A DNA stretch of 64,000 nucleotides. Source: Adineta vaga (lineage: Eukaryota > Rotifera). Numbering within the stretch: the first letter of the stretch is position 1; the number at the start of each line of letters is the position of its first letter. Of the stretch, positions 1-10,337 are shown in pieces. The translations under genes were made by a program, and so were the position numbers. The stretch is from positions 1,984,001 to 2,048,000 of the forward strand of contig CP075496.1 in assembly GCA_021613535.1 (NCBI GenBank), in the 5' to 3' direction. A model generated the notes under the pieces. The model made no database searches, was not told the DNA's origin, and saw only the letters and a program-made list of their open reading frames with translations.

Positions 1-223
1 AGGATATAAACTGAAGAAAAACCATATGTAATACATAGTGTGCCTTGATTATCAACAACTATAAGACGTCATTCGATGAATAAATAATCAGATAGATGGA
101 ATACTTTTTCTCAGCTTTTTCTCTTTATTGTCATGATGTGATTATGGTTGTCATTTGAATACAAAAAAAACATATATGTCGACACAAGAAAAAGAGAAGA
201 AAGAAATGATTAAATTATGTCTT

Positions 224-1518
224 TTAAACAAGAGGATAACTGGCAGCAGTAGCAATACCACATTGGTTACGTTTGTTACGGCTCATTTTGATATAACCTG
301 AGTCACCCCATCCTTGTCCCCAGCTAAAGACAAAGATCCAAATCATTAAATATGTTATGTATAAAAAAGTTAATTAATAATAATTACCTGTTTTTAACGA
401 GCCAGTAATCTTTGCCTGAATCGGTACCATAACCAACAGCAAGAACACCATGATCAAGTCGAACTTGTGAACAGAAGATTTCGTTATAAACTATAGAAGA
501 ATTTAAAATTTCAATGAAGTTTTCATGTCTTTGAAAAAAAACATACCACCGTGTTTGTATAATTGAAATGATGTATGACCAGCATCAATAGCAACTGAAA
601 TTGGACCAACAGTAGCAACAGCTTGTTGAAGAGCATTTTCATCTTTTGTTGTAATATCAGTAAAACCAGTATCGGTAGCACCAACATTTTCAGATTTGAA
701 TCGGCATTGATTATCAACAGCTTCATATGGATATGAATCTTCAGTATCAATACCATTGTTATCTTTGATGTATTGAAAAGCTTGATCCATTAAACCACCA
801 TTGCAACCCATGTTACCTTGTTTACCTGAACAATCAACTAAGTTTTGTTCGGAGAGTGAAACGAGTTTGCCAGATTGTTTGAAGTGTTGACCTTCAAGTG
901 AACCAGTGGTTGAGAAAGCCCAGCATGAACCGCATTGACCTTGATCTTTAATTGGTGTTACATAACCTTTGTCACGCCAGTCTTTTAGAGAAAGAAAAAA
1001 ACGTCATTCAAATGAATTAACACTACAATTGATCTTCATACATACCAACGGTATCTGGTAATTTAACTTTGGGATTGAATGTAAATGTATGACGATCTTG
1101 ATTTCTTTGTCCTCGCATTGTAACATTATAACCATTCATTACTTTAACGAATTCATTGATTGTCTAATACAGTAAAAGATAAATGAAGATGATTTGTAAT
1201 GAAAGTTATTTAATTTACCATATCAGCGTATTTGTTCATTCCAAGCCAATATGTGTGAACACCAAGATCAGCTTGAAGATTATGATCTTGAACTTTTTTC
1301 AAGTTACCTTCCCATGTTGCTCGACTAAAATTTTCCGATAAAATCGATCGAAATAATTTCACACGAAATTTTTCTTACCGAACATGTTCTTCAGCATCAG
1401 AATATCGTTTATTATTGGCTTCTTTCCATAATTTCCAATGTTGATTTAATGTAACATCAAGAGCTAATGTACAACTAAGAGCAAGTGCAAGAACGGCAAG
1501 TACCGAAATGGATTGCAT
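224..1518 (-). CDS. CTSL: Cathepsin L-like cysteine protease
   Basis: This is a papain-family (C1A) endopeptidase, normally lysosomal or secreted and made as a proenzyme. Six exons (1518-1379, 1324-1219, 1163-1046, 981-547, 490-388, 323-224) join to 333 residues, the usual cathepsin L length. A hydrophobic signal peptide ([15 protein letters not shown]) is followed by an I29-type propeptide. The mature enzyme starts near [20 protein letters not shown]. The catalytic cysteine lies in CGSCWAF, the histidine in [11 protein letters not shown] and the asparagine in KNSWGQGWG. GCNGG is also present, as expected for cathepsin L. A donor near 1574 and an acceptor just before the ATG suggest a 5'UTR intron. 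No disabling change is seen. Cathepsins K, S and V are close relatives, but the whole-protein pattern best fits L. Confidence 0.95.
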
Positions 1519-1929
1519 ATCTATATTTTATCATTCATTAAACATTTCTTTGATCATCTCAATTTTCACTTACCTTTATTTATTACCAAAGAATAAAAAG
1601 AATGTGTGAGTTAATTCAAAATTCACAAACGTTTTTATACTAAAATTTTATCTTCAATGCCACGTGTGTCTATATTATTATCTCTCACGGTAAAACGCGC
1701 TGTCACTATAGTCTTGCCCAGTCATTACTTCATGGTTATTTTTAGTTGTTCTAGATTCGTTTTTGTTAAAGCAATTCAAATTAGGTCAATTTATCATCCT
1801 CGTCATAAACATGAAGGCACATTTATAGTTGTTTTATTCGTACCCAAGAAAAAGAGAAGAAAATAGAAAAGAAGAAGAAGAAAACTCTAGAAAAGAATCA
1901 CTTTGTCCCACATGTAGAAAAACATTCTT
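1519..1929. other. Intergenic spacer, cathepsin L 5' side
   Basis: This spacer holds the 5' leader and probable promoter of the cathepsin gene and the 3' end of the coiled-coil gene. I see no coding signal. Short open frames here on the plus strand lack homology and splice context. Confidence 0.5.
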
Positions 1930-3500
1930 TCAAGATTCAAGAACATTATCGAATGAATATGCATTTGTTGCTGAACCACCGTGTCCTGCACTACTCAATG
2001 GTTCCATCGGTGATCGTTTTGATCCACCATTGTGATCTAACATTCGTTCCATTTGTCGAATAGTATGTTCATTTTTAATCATTTTATCTTGTAATTGATG
2101 TCGTTCATAACCGAGATTCGTTAGAACAGAATCTTTTTCAATTAATAATTCTTTAATTCGTTGATTTTCAGCTAAAGTATTTGCATGATTCTTTCGTAAT
2201 TGTGTTAATTGATCTGTTAAACCCATCAATGCATCTTGCATTTTCATTGCTTCTTCATTTTTCATGAAAGCATCAACTGATTTCAATTTTTCCAATTCTA
2301 AAGCTAAACGTTTTTGTTTAGTATTTACAGAAACAAGTTGTTTAGCAAGAAGATCATTTTCTTTTCGATAACCATTCTAGAAAGACAAAAGCAAATGAAT
2401 GAAAAGTCAATATTGATCTTTAACTTTCAACGTACAACATATTCAAGTAATTGTTTATTTTCACCATTTAAATGATCACATTGTTTACTCTGAGCATGTA
2501 ATTGTTCCATTGATGATTTGTTTTGTACTTGAAGCTCTTTTAATTTTTGCATTAAAAGAACCATTTTATTCTTACTATCAGCTTCCAAAGCATCGCGTTC
2601 ATTTTTGATTAAAGTAAATTTCTCTTGTAAAGTAGCAGCATTTGCTTCCGAACTGGAAAAAGCAAAAAAAAAGATATGAAATAAGAACATTCCATTCGAT
2701 CTTACCGTCTTAAATCGACTTGTAAATTATTTGCACGACCGGTTAGAAATTCGATTTTTTCATCGGCTGCTTTTTTTCCTGCAGTTAATTCGTTGACTTT
2801 CGAATTCAAACGTGCAACTTCTTTTTCTGATGAATCACGATTGAAGACAGTTTTATTATATTCATCTTTAAGACTTGATGCATCACGCATAGATTTTTCT
2901 AAATTCTGTTTTGCAATAAAATATTTCTCTTTCAATAGTTCAAGTTCATTGATTAAAACTTGGTTTTGTCCTTTCAAATCTTCGTTGTTTCGTGTTAATG
3001 TGTCAATCATTAAACGCATTTCACGATCGGCCGCTTTGAAACTAAGAAAAACAAATAAAAGAAAATGTTTTTCCCATTTGTTTTGTTTATTACCGTTCTT
3101 CCATTCGACGATAATCTTCGACAAGTTTTTTCGTTGCTTCATATTCACGGGCTAAACGTTCGAGTTCAGTTTTTAAAGAAAGATTATCTTGCTCAAGTTT
3201 TTGATATTTTGTACGAATTTCTCCGAGACGATTACGTGCTAAATACATTAATTTATCGTGTTTATCTTGTAATTTCGTTAATTCATTTCCCAAGGTGCCA
3301 TTTTCTTCCATTAAACGTTCATTTTGAAACCATAAATCATAATTTTCAGCTTTAAGTTGAATTGCTTTGGAGATAGGTTGTTTGCTCATAATATTAATTC
3401 CAGCATTTCGATTCACTACATCTTGAGGTGCTTTCGGATTAGTCATACGATATTCAAGATCAGCAAATGTATCTGCGCGTTCATCTATATGATTAGCCAT
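1930..3500 (-). CDS. Coiled-coil protein, unknown family
   Basis: Four exons (3500-3094, 3041-2706, 2652-2436, 2376-1930) join to 468 residues. After an N-terminal stretch of about 45 residues (MANHIDERADTFADLEYRM), almost the whole protein is heptad-rich with many Glu, Lys, Leu and Gln residues, so it should form a long parallel coiled coil. The C-terminus is a short Ser/Gly-rich tail (GGSKRSPMEP). No enzyme motif, membrane segment or signal peptide is visible. Its make-up resembles centrosomal, basal-body or flagellar coiled-coil proteins, but I cannot assign a family. A donor near 3661 (CAG/GTAGGT) and an acceptor near 3513 indicate a 5'UTR intron. All internal junctions keep the reading phase. 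Confidence 0.85.
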
Positions 3501-5080
3501 GTGAAGAAAAACCTAAGTAAATCAAATCTAATGAGTATTAAATATATATATTCAATCAAGTAGGATTTCTTTTTGTTTTGTTTTGTTTTATAATTCTTTT
3601 TTAGCGATGAAAATATATTTAGATTGAATATTCAGTTGATAATTATTGAAATCACCTACCTGTCTCTATGTATTTCTCTTTTCTCGTAGTTTGCACACGC
3701 ACACCAAAAACTAATTTAAAAAGCAAAACTCTCAATTTTCTTTTCTCTTTCTCTCTCTCTTCCTTCACTCTTTTTTTTGTATATAACGACCATAGTCAAT
3801 GAGTGAATTGCTGCTTAGTTGCTGCAAATATTCAAACAAATCTTTTAAAAAAAAAGAAATTCAACGGTTTGTTGAGAAAAAGAGAGAGAGAGAAGAGAAA
3901 AGTGAAAGGGTGTCGATGGTAGTCAAAAACAAAAAAGCAAAATACACAAACGTTTAAATGGTTCTCTTAAGTAAAGTGATAGATTTCATCCTATGACATC
4001 AACAGGACAAACGATGAAATTTCGTCAAGAATGTTAAACTAAAAAAACAGAAATTTGAGTCGAAAGAAAAAGAATGAGTTTAGACAATGAGAACAATTGA
4101 TGAGTTAGGAAGAGAAATGTCGGATGTATTCAACAGTTTCATGTCAAAAAAAGATCGGAAATTGTCGAAATGAAAAATTCTATTTCCTTTAAAACGAATG
4201 TCAATAATGTTAAATCTTCATTTCTCAAGACAACAGATTACAAATGCAAAACAATATTAAAAAAGAAAGAAAATAGTTCAAATAGCTATTAATCAATTGT
4301 GTAAGAAGAATAATGCATATTTTATGTAAGAAATATAAACGTAGATAGATGAAAGCTTTTTTCTTTTTTGTCTTTGAAAGAAAAACATTGTATTCAATTC
4401 GAGTTTTTAAGAGTAGTTTACTTACCATGTTTGGATCATTTTTGTTCTGTGAAGTATCGTTGATCAAATTCACATTCTTTTATTAACATTCGGTGACATG
4501 TGTGATGAGAATATTACTTCTATGGTATCAGACAAGAAATAAATCAATTCTTTGTTCCAACAGAAAAAGTTTTAGTGATAATTTCATTCTTTGTAAAAGA
4601 AGAAAAAAAAGGAAAGAAGAATGTCAGTTAAAGAAACTTTACATGATTGAATATCTTGAGTGTAATCAGTAGTAAATCTAAATAGTTTTTATGAAATAAC
4701 CTTCAATGAAAACTTGATTGTAAAGTGAGAATTTTCATGAGACAATAGTTGAAGGACAAGTAAAAGTTTGAAATTTTGAACGATTCTCTGAGTGTATTGT
4801 AATATCGAAATCAATATCAGACATATTTTGCATTTCTTGTCTAAATTATCAATTAGAATAGTTAACACATTGTTTTCTCACAATTCTTTCATGATAAAAC
4901 TCTTTTCGATCTTGTACTTTTGAGTTTTCCATTCATCGATATAAATATTGGATTCAATTTGAATATCAATTCTATATTTATTAAAATCTATATGAGTCAT
5001 ATTCTTTAAAGAGAGAAAAACAAACGAATTCAATAGAAAATATGTCTAAAAGAAGAAAAAAAACGAAAGGTCAATCACAT
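3501..5080. other. Intergenic region with purine/pyrimidine tracts
   Basis: About 1.6 kb upstream of the coiled-coil gene and downstream of the RING gene. It holds the 5'UTR intron of the coiled-coil gene, a CT-rich tract near 3735-3775 and a GA-rich tract near 3880-3905. No convincing exon is seen on either strand. Confidence 0.5.
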
Positions 5081-6100
5081 TTACGAGTGCATCTCATTAG
5101 TTTGTTCATTATTATCATTTTTCTTTGTTATTTCCTGAGCATCAAATACACGAATTAATTGTTTATTTGTATATGTTTCATCTAATTCTAAGGATAATTG
5201 TGTAAATTGTATTGATTCAATAAGTTTTTCATTCACATCTGGCATTGTCTGTAAATTATCAGATAAATCCATCAGATCTTTATCAGTTATATTTTTAGCA
5301 AATAATTTCTTTTGACCTGTACGAAGTAATGAATTGAAAAAATCTAATTTTTCACCATTATCAAAACCATTTCCTGTCCAAAATGCTTCATCATTTGCAT
5401 GTTGTCGTTCATTTAATATCTGTAAAGCTTGATCACGTTGTTGTTCAATATTATGAATAAATCGTTGAACATACATTTGAATACGTTGACGAATTTCATC
5501 GTATTCTTCTGCTTTTTTATCCATTTCCAAACGTTTCTTATTAATTAATTCAATACGAGATTCGAGTGTATTCAATTGTAATTTACTTTCACGATGAACA
5601 TCTAATAAATGTGTTCGTCGACATGTTTCACATAGCATAAAAGCACAATGTTTACAAATCTTTAACATTTTCAATAGACCACATGTATGACATCGTGCAC
5701 GATAAATTCCATTGATTTGATTTTGTTGTTGATCACATGTTGTTGGTTTTGATGAATCTAATGCTTCACAAAGTTGTTTAAGGATTGGATTAATAATTAA
5801 CATCGATTCGAAATGTTCAAATGAACGAAAATTCAATTGATATTTACAATATGGACATAGAATGAAGTTCATTGAAGTCGTGGAATTAATCGTCGTATTT
5901 TGAGCATAATCAAGTAAACATGAACGACAAAATGAATGTGCACATGGAAGACAACAAGGTGATGTCATACGAGAAAGACAAATACCGCACATTAAGATAT
6001 CATTGAGTAATTCATCTTTGATTTTCGATGAACTGGATGATGATGATGAACATTCAGAGATATTATCAGGAGAATCAGATGGTGTATAATTAGAAGCCAT
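5081..6100 (-). CDS. RING finger / B-box-like TRIM-type protein
   Basis: This is a single-exon gene of 339 residues, probably an E3 ubiquitin ligase. A serine-rich N-terminus (SSSSSSSS near residues 18-25) precedes a C3HC4 RING at about residues 38-85: CGIC, CLPCAHSFCRSC, then CPYC. A second zinc-binding segment at about 136-165 (CHTCGLLKMLKICKHC, then CETC and a histidine) resembles a B-box. It is followed by a coiled-coil stretch at about 175-235, the RBCC order of TRIM proteins. No NHL, SPRY or other C-terminal domain is visible. An acceptor-like AG lies about 12 bases before the ATG, from a 5'UTR intron or a trans-splice site. Substrates cannot be deduced, and assignment to TRIM rather than another RNF family is inferred. 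Confidence 0.85.
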   Translation of the reverse strand: MASNYTPSDSPDNISECSSSSSSSSKIKDELLNDILMCGICLSRMTSPCCLPCAHSFCRSCLLDYAQNTTINSTTSMNFILCPYCKYQLNFRSFEHFESMLIINPILKQLCEALDSSKPTTCDQQQNQINGIYRARCHTCGLLKMLKICKHCAFMLCETCRRTHLLDVHRESKLQLNTLESRIELINKKRLEMDKKAEEYDEIRQRIQMYVQRFIHNIEQQRDQALQILNERQHANDEAFWTGNGFDNGEKLDFFNSLLRTGQKKLFAKNITDKDLMDLSDNLQTMPDVNEKLIESIQFTQLSLELDETYTNKQLIRVFDAQEITKKNDNNEQTNEMHS

Positions 6101-6763
6101 AAGAAATTAATCTGAAAAATAAATAACGAAAAAGAGCCAAATGTAATCAGTAAAGAATGAACGATAAATCTTTTCAAGATCATATCAATTACTACGTGAG
6201 CAGCAAGAATAGAAGAAGTAGAAGAAGAAGAAAATGTTGTTCGTATCAATATTACTTTCTCAAGGAGTTTCTAATATTTTCATCTCAATTTCTTTTTTAC
6301 TTTCACCTCACGTCTTCTCTTTCTTATATGAAATCAAAACGATGTAGGCAAAAGAAAAACAATAAATCGGTGTCCAATAGATTTCTTTCGATCATCGTTA
6401 TCGTTCGTGAAAGACGATAGAAATCCAATAATGACAATGAATAGAACATGTATCGTGTACGCTATTTCATTAAATGTCGTTGTGGTTGTTGTTGTTGTTG
6501 TCGTTTTCTAGATCATATTAAAAAGGAAGACATCACGTGTATATATAAACTCGGAAATCAATCAGTTCATTTTATAGGGTAGAAAAAAAAACCTTGGCAA
6601 ACAACGTGTTGGTGATAAAGTCAAAAAAATTCTATTCTTTTACGCATACAAACAGAAAAAAATACTAGAAATATAAGGAGCAAAAGAAACGTATAATGAA
6701 TGTAAATTTCTTTTTTTTTGTCTAAAATAACTAAATGTGCGAGCTTAAAATGAGCTCTCGCAC
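6101..6763. other. Intergenic spacer between RING gene and SUCLG1
   Basis: A 5' region for the RING gene and 3' region for the downstream-oriented SUCLG1. It contains a short (TTG)n run near 6484-6500. Nothing coding is supported. Confidence 0.5.
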
Positions 6764-7871
6764 TCACTGTGTTTGTTTTTGACTGAGAGGATGATCTTCA
6801 CCTTTCATTAACTTGTACATTAATTGACCCATCTTTGCAGGTGAATCACTCACGTTCACTTTAGCATCTTTTAATGCTTGAATTTTACTTTCAGCACCAC
6901 CGGATTTACCGCTGATAATAGCGCCAGCATGACCCATACGACGACCGGGTGGAGCAGTTTGTCCAGCAATAAAAGCAACGACTGGTTTCGCTTTTGAACC
7001 TTTATTATTTTGTTGAAGATATTCAGCAGCTGCTTCTTCAGCATTACCACCAATTTCACCAATAAGAATAATACCAGTTGTAGCTGGATCATTCAAAAAG
7101 ATATCCAAGCAATCAATAAAATCAGTACCATTGAAAGGATCACCACCAATACCAACACATAATGATTGACCAAGACCAACTTGACTGGTTTGATGAACAG
7201 CTTCATATGTTAATGTACCACTACGTGAAACAATACCAATTGGTCCAGGTCGATGAATATGACCAGGCATAATTCCAATTTTACATTTACCCGGAGCTAA
7301 ACATCATTCCTATGAGTTCGAAGTCAATATTTCAAATAAACTTACCAATGACACCTGGACAATTAGGTCCAACAAGACGAGATTTATTTTGTCTTACCAA
7401 TTGATGTTTAACTTTAACCATATCATGTTGAGGAATACCTTCTGTAATACATACAATTAAACCAATACCAGCATCAATAGCTTCGAGAATAGCTTCTGCA
7501 GCTCCTGGTGGTGGAACATAAATAACTGTTGCTGTTGCACCGGTTTCTTTCATAGCATCATGAACATTTTTAAATACTGGTAAACCTAAATGTTTTGTTC
7601 CCGCTTTCTTTGGACTAACACCACCGACTAATTTTGTTCCATAATCAAGTGCTTGTTGTGAATGAAATGTACCTTGTTTACCAGTAAAACCTTGGCAAAT
7701 TACACGAGTATCAGCATTAATATATAAATTTTTTCGTGTTGAATCATAAATTGATTTATCATAATTCGTATGTGAACTTGCTTGTTGACTTGAATTAACA
7801 ATCGCACTTGTTTGAATAAAACGACATGATGATGTCGAAATTAATGACGAAAGAAAACGTTTGGATAACAT
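6764..7871 (-). CDS. SUCLG1: Succinyl-CoA ligase subunit alpha, mitochondrial
   Basis: The alpha subunit of the TCA-cycle enzyme that converts succinyl-CoA plus NDP and phosphate to succinate, CoA and NTP in the mitochondrial matrix. Two exons (7871-7346, 7296-6764) join to 352 residues. The N-terminus is Arg/Ser-rich ([20 protein letters not shown]), fitting a mitochondrial presequence. The CoA-binding domain carries [19 protein letters not shown]. The splice junction restores [21 protein letters not shown] exactly. The phosphorylated histidine lies in RRMGHAGAI near residue 295. ATP or GTP preference is set by the beta subunit, which is not here. The ATG at 7871 is 117 bases from the PCMT1 stop on the same strand. 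A TTTTATTTTAG acceptor lies between them without a clear local donor, which hints at trans-splicing. Confidence 0.96.
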
Positions 7872-7988
7872 GTCAACAAGATAGATTTTAGATCTAAAAT
7901 AAAAATATAATAGACTAGAATAGATTTCTAAACATATCGCAAAATTGAAAATGAAATTTATCGATTTATAGAAGTTAAACAATTGATT

Positions 7989-9007
7989 TTAAATTTGTTT
8001 TCGAGCTCCTGATTTTTCATATTGTAATTTTTCGTCTGTTAATGGAACATAGATCACACTCATATGTCGTTGTTCATCATATGTTCCATCAGCTTTTTTA
8101 TCATATGTTATCATTTCTTGATTGAGTTTATTATTTCCAACTGGCACAACAAGTCGTCCACCAACTTTTAATTGTCGAATTAATTCGTAAGGTGTATCAG
8201 GTGCAGCTGCACCGACATGAATAGCATCATAAGGTGCTTCAGCAAGATATCCATGTCGACCATCACCTTTATGAATTACTAAACTTCCCTCATCAATTAA
8301 TTCTTTATTATGTTTTTTAATATTTCGAATTGATTTATCAACAAGTTCTTGAATATGTTCAATACCAATTGCTTTTCCATTTGGACGAACTAATCGCGCC
8401 ATACATGCAGTTAAATATCCTGAACCAGAACCAATATCAAGAACTTTTGCTCCTACAAATCGAAAATTAATAATCAATTTTCAATCTGATACAAAAACAA
8501 TACCAGGTTGAAGTTTATCTTTCAAAATTTCTAATCCAAAACCATGCATATGTGGTGCACTAATGACAATAATATTCTGCAATTATCATTCAAAAAAGTA
8601 CGAAGTTTTACCTGATTGTCACCTGCATCAAAAGAAATCAAATACAACTGATCATGAATATACAGAGAAACTTACGGCATAACCGACTAAATGAAAAATA
8701 TAGGATATACGTAGTTTTGTTTAGAAAGATAGAGTTTTTGAATTACTTGATTGTGGTCGATCACGATAAGCATCGGTTTTATCATCAGTAAAATCAGCTC
8801 GATCGATCTGTAACATTGCATTTTGACACGTTCATTAGTGATGAGTCCATTTTTGTATAAATTTTCAATTAATTCCTCATGTGTTGAACCCGATGAACGC
8901 CAAGCCATTTGTTGATTGAATGCTGTTAATGGTAATGAATGGTATGAAATGAGTAAAACAGCAATTAAAATTGAAAATAATGAAGAATAGAATGAATATG
9001 AGAACAT
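7989..9007 (-). CDS. PCMT1: Protein-L-isoaspartate O-methyltransferase (apparent 1-base frameshift)
   Basis: A repair enzyme that methylates isoaspartyl residues using SAM. Five exons are read: 9007-8747, 8686-8676, 8622-8612, 8559-8504, 8452-7989. Two of them are only 11 bases long, and they restore PQSIGYAVTISAPHMHGFGL in phase. The SAM motif is VLDIGSGSGYLTA. The internal start MAWRSSG at 8908 matches the common cytosolic start. A start at 9007 adds a hydrophobic segment (SLFSILIAVLLIS), like the longer vertebrate isoform. The frame breaks at about 8821-8824: NERVK must be followed by NAMLQIDRADF, which is one base out of register. The run AAAA would need to be AAAAA. Total exon length is one base short of a multiple of three. 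This is either an assembly error or a real lesion. Confidence 0.9.
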
Positions 9008-9775
9008 AAATATGGACTTATCTAAAAACGAAAATGTGAATATTCAATGATGGTCTCACAGATATCTTTAATTCTATTTTACTTTTCTGTGATGACCAAT
9101 TTCAGTTAGAAGAAAAGTGATAACGTATATAAATAATGTGAGAGTATGTCTTGCCACACCCAACTTCTAACACATTACTCTATACATTAAAACTGGTTAT
9201 GAATTATTATTGTATGTTGTATCCCATCAGTTTTCATCTCGAAAACCACTTAGTTACCATTAATTAACCGTACCATAACGATCTAAGATTTTCTTCTAAT
9301 TTATAATTTTCTTAATAAATTCTTTTCTAACTACAAATATTTCCGTAAAGTTACGTTAGTTTCCGCCAAAACAATATCTCACGAAAGTTTTCCATCTATC
9401 ACACAGGAATCATTTTCTTTATCTCTTTAGAAATATTTTCCCATTATAATGAAAATCTTTACCTATACATATCAATCGATTAGTGGCTTCTGGGAGTGGC
9501 TTCAGCTTCACAACGTTTTTTGTTCCGGTTTTGATTGTTTATGTTTATGTTTTTTCTTATCCTCTTCTTAAAAATAAACCATTCAGAAGCAAGTTGTACC
9601 TCTGCTTCCATCTATCGATCGATGTTTTCTAACCATTTTGATTCATATCAAATGCCCATCTATCCAACCGAAAAATACATACAACTATTTTTCTTCAAAA
9701 CAATGCTGCGAGTTGTGATGTTAATTTCGATCGTTTTCATTTTAGATTTAGATCTTCTTTTCTTTTTCAAACAAA
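9008..9775. promoter_or_regulatory. Divergent intergenic region between PCMT1 and RPL35
   Basis: Some 770 bases separate the divergent PCMT1 and RPL35 start codons, so both promoters should be here. No TATA box or other named motif is certain. Pyrimidine-rich stretches dominate the side facing RPL35. Confidence 0.5.
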
Positions 9776-10203
9776 ATGACACGAGTGAAATGTTCACAAC
9801 TTCGTGGTAAAAAACCAGGTAAAGTCTTCAAGATGCTATTGTTTTTTCAAGAATGAATATCAATATTTTAGATGAAATTCAAAAGCAATTAACTGAATTA
9901 CGTCAAGAATTAAATACCTTACGTGTCGGAAAAGTCACAGGTAGTGGCGGAGCACAAAAATTAGGTAAAATTCGTAATGTACGTAAATCCATTGCTCGTG
10001 TACTTATTGTTCGAAATCAAACGACCAAAGAACATTTAAGACAATTATATCATGGAAAAAAATACAAACCAAAAGATTTACGTCAACGAAAAACACGTGC
10101 TATTCGTCGGTTGATGACACCAAAAGAACGATCGGTACAATTAAAGAAGATTCAACGACGCCAATGCGCTTTTCCAAAGCGTACCTTTGCTGTTAAAGCT
10201 TAA
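9776..10203 (+). CDS. RPL35: 60S ribosomal protein L35 (uL29)
   Basis: A large-subunit ribosomal protein near the peptide exit tunnel. Two exons (9776-9818, 9872-10203) give 124 residues, against 123 in human. The first exon encodes [14 protein letters not shown] and splices in phase to [19 protein letters not shown]. The body has the family signatures [30 protein letters not shown] and the basic C-terminus RTFAVKA. The stop is 134 bases before the next start on the same strand, with AATAAA at 10282-10287. It is the first gene of the close-packed plus-strand cluster. The assignment is secure. Confidence 0.97.
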
Positions 10204-10337
10204 GGAAGAAGAAAAACACTCATTTTTTGTGTTTTTTTTGTTGTTGTTGTTGAAATGTTCGTTTATTAAAGATCTAAAACGAATAAAATAAGAAGAAAAA
10301 AGAAAAATTAGAAAACACATTTATACGTGTTTTAGAT

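Noticed and set aside
4225-4473. 82-codon minus-strand frame upstream of the coiled-coil gene
   Set aside because: The composition is Leu/Ile/Asn/Lys as expected from AT-rich noise, and there is no splice or domain support.
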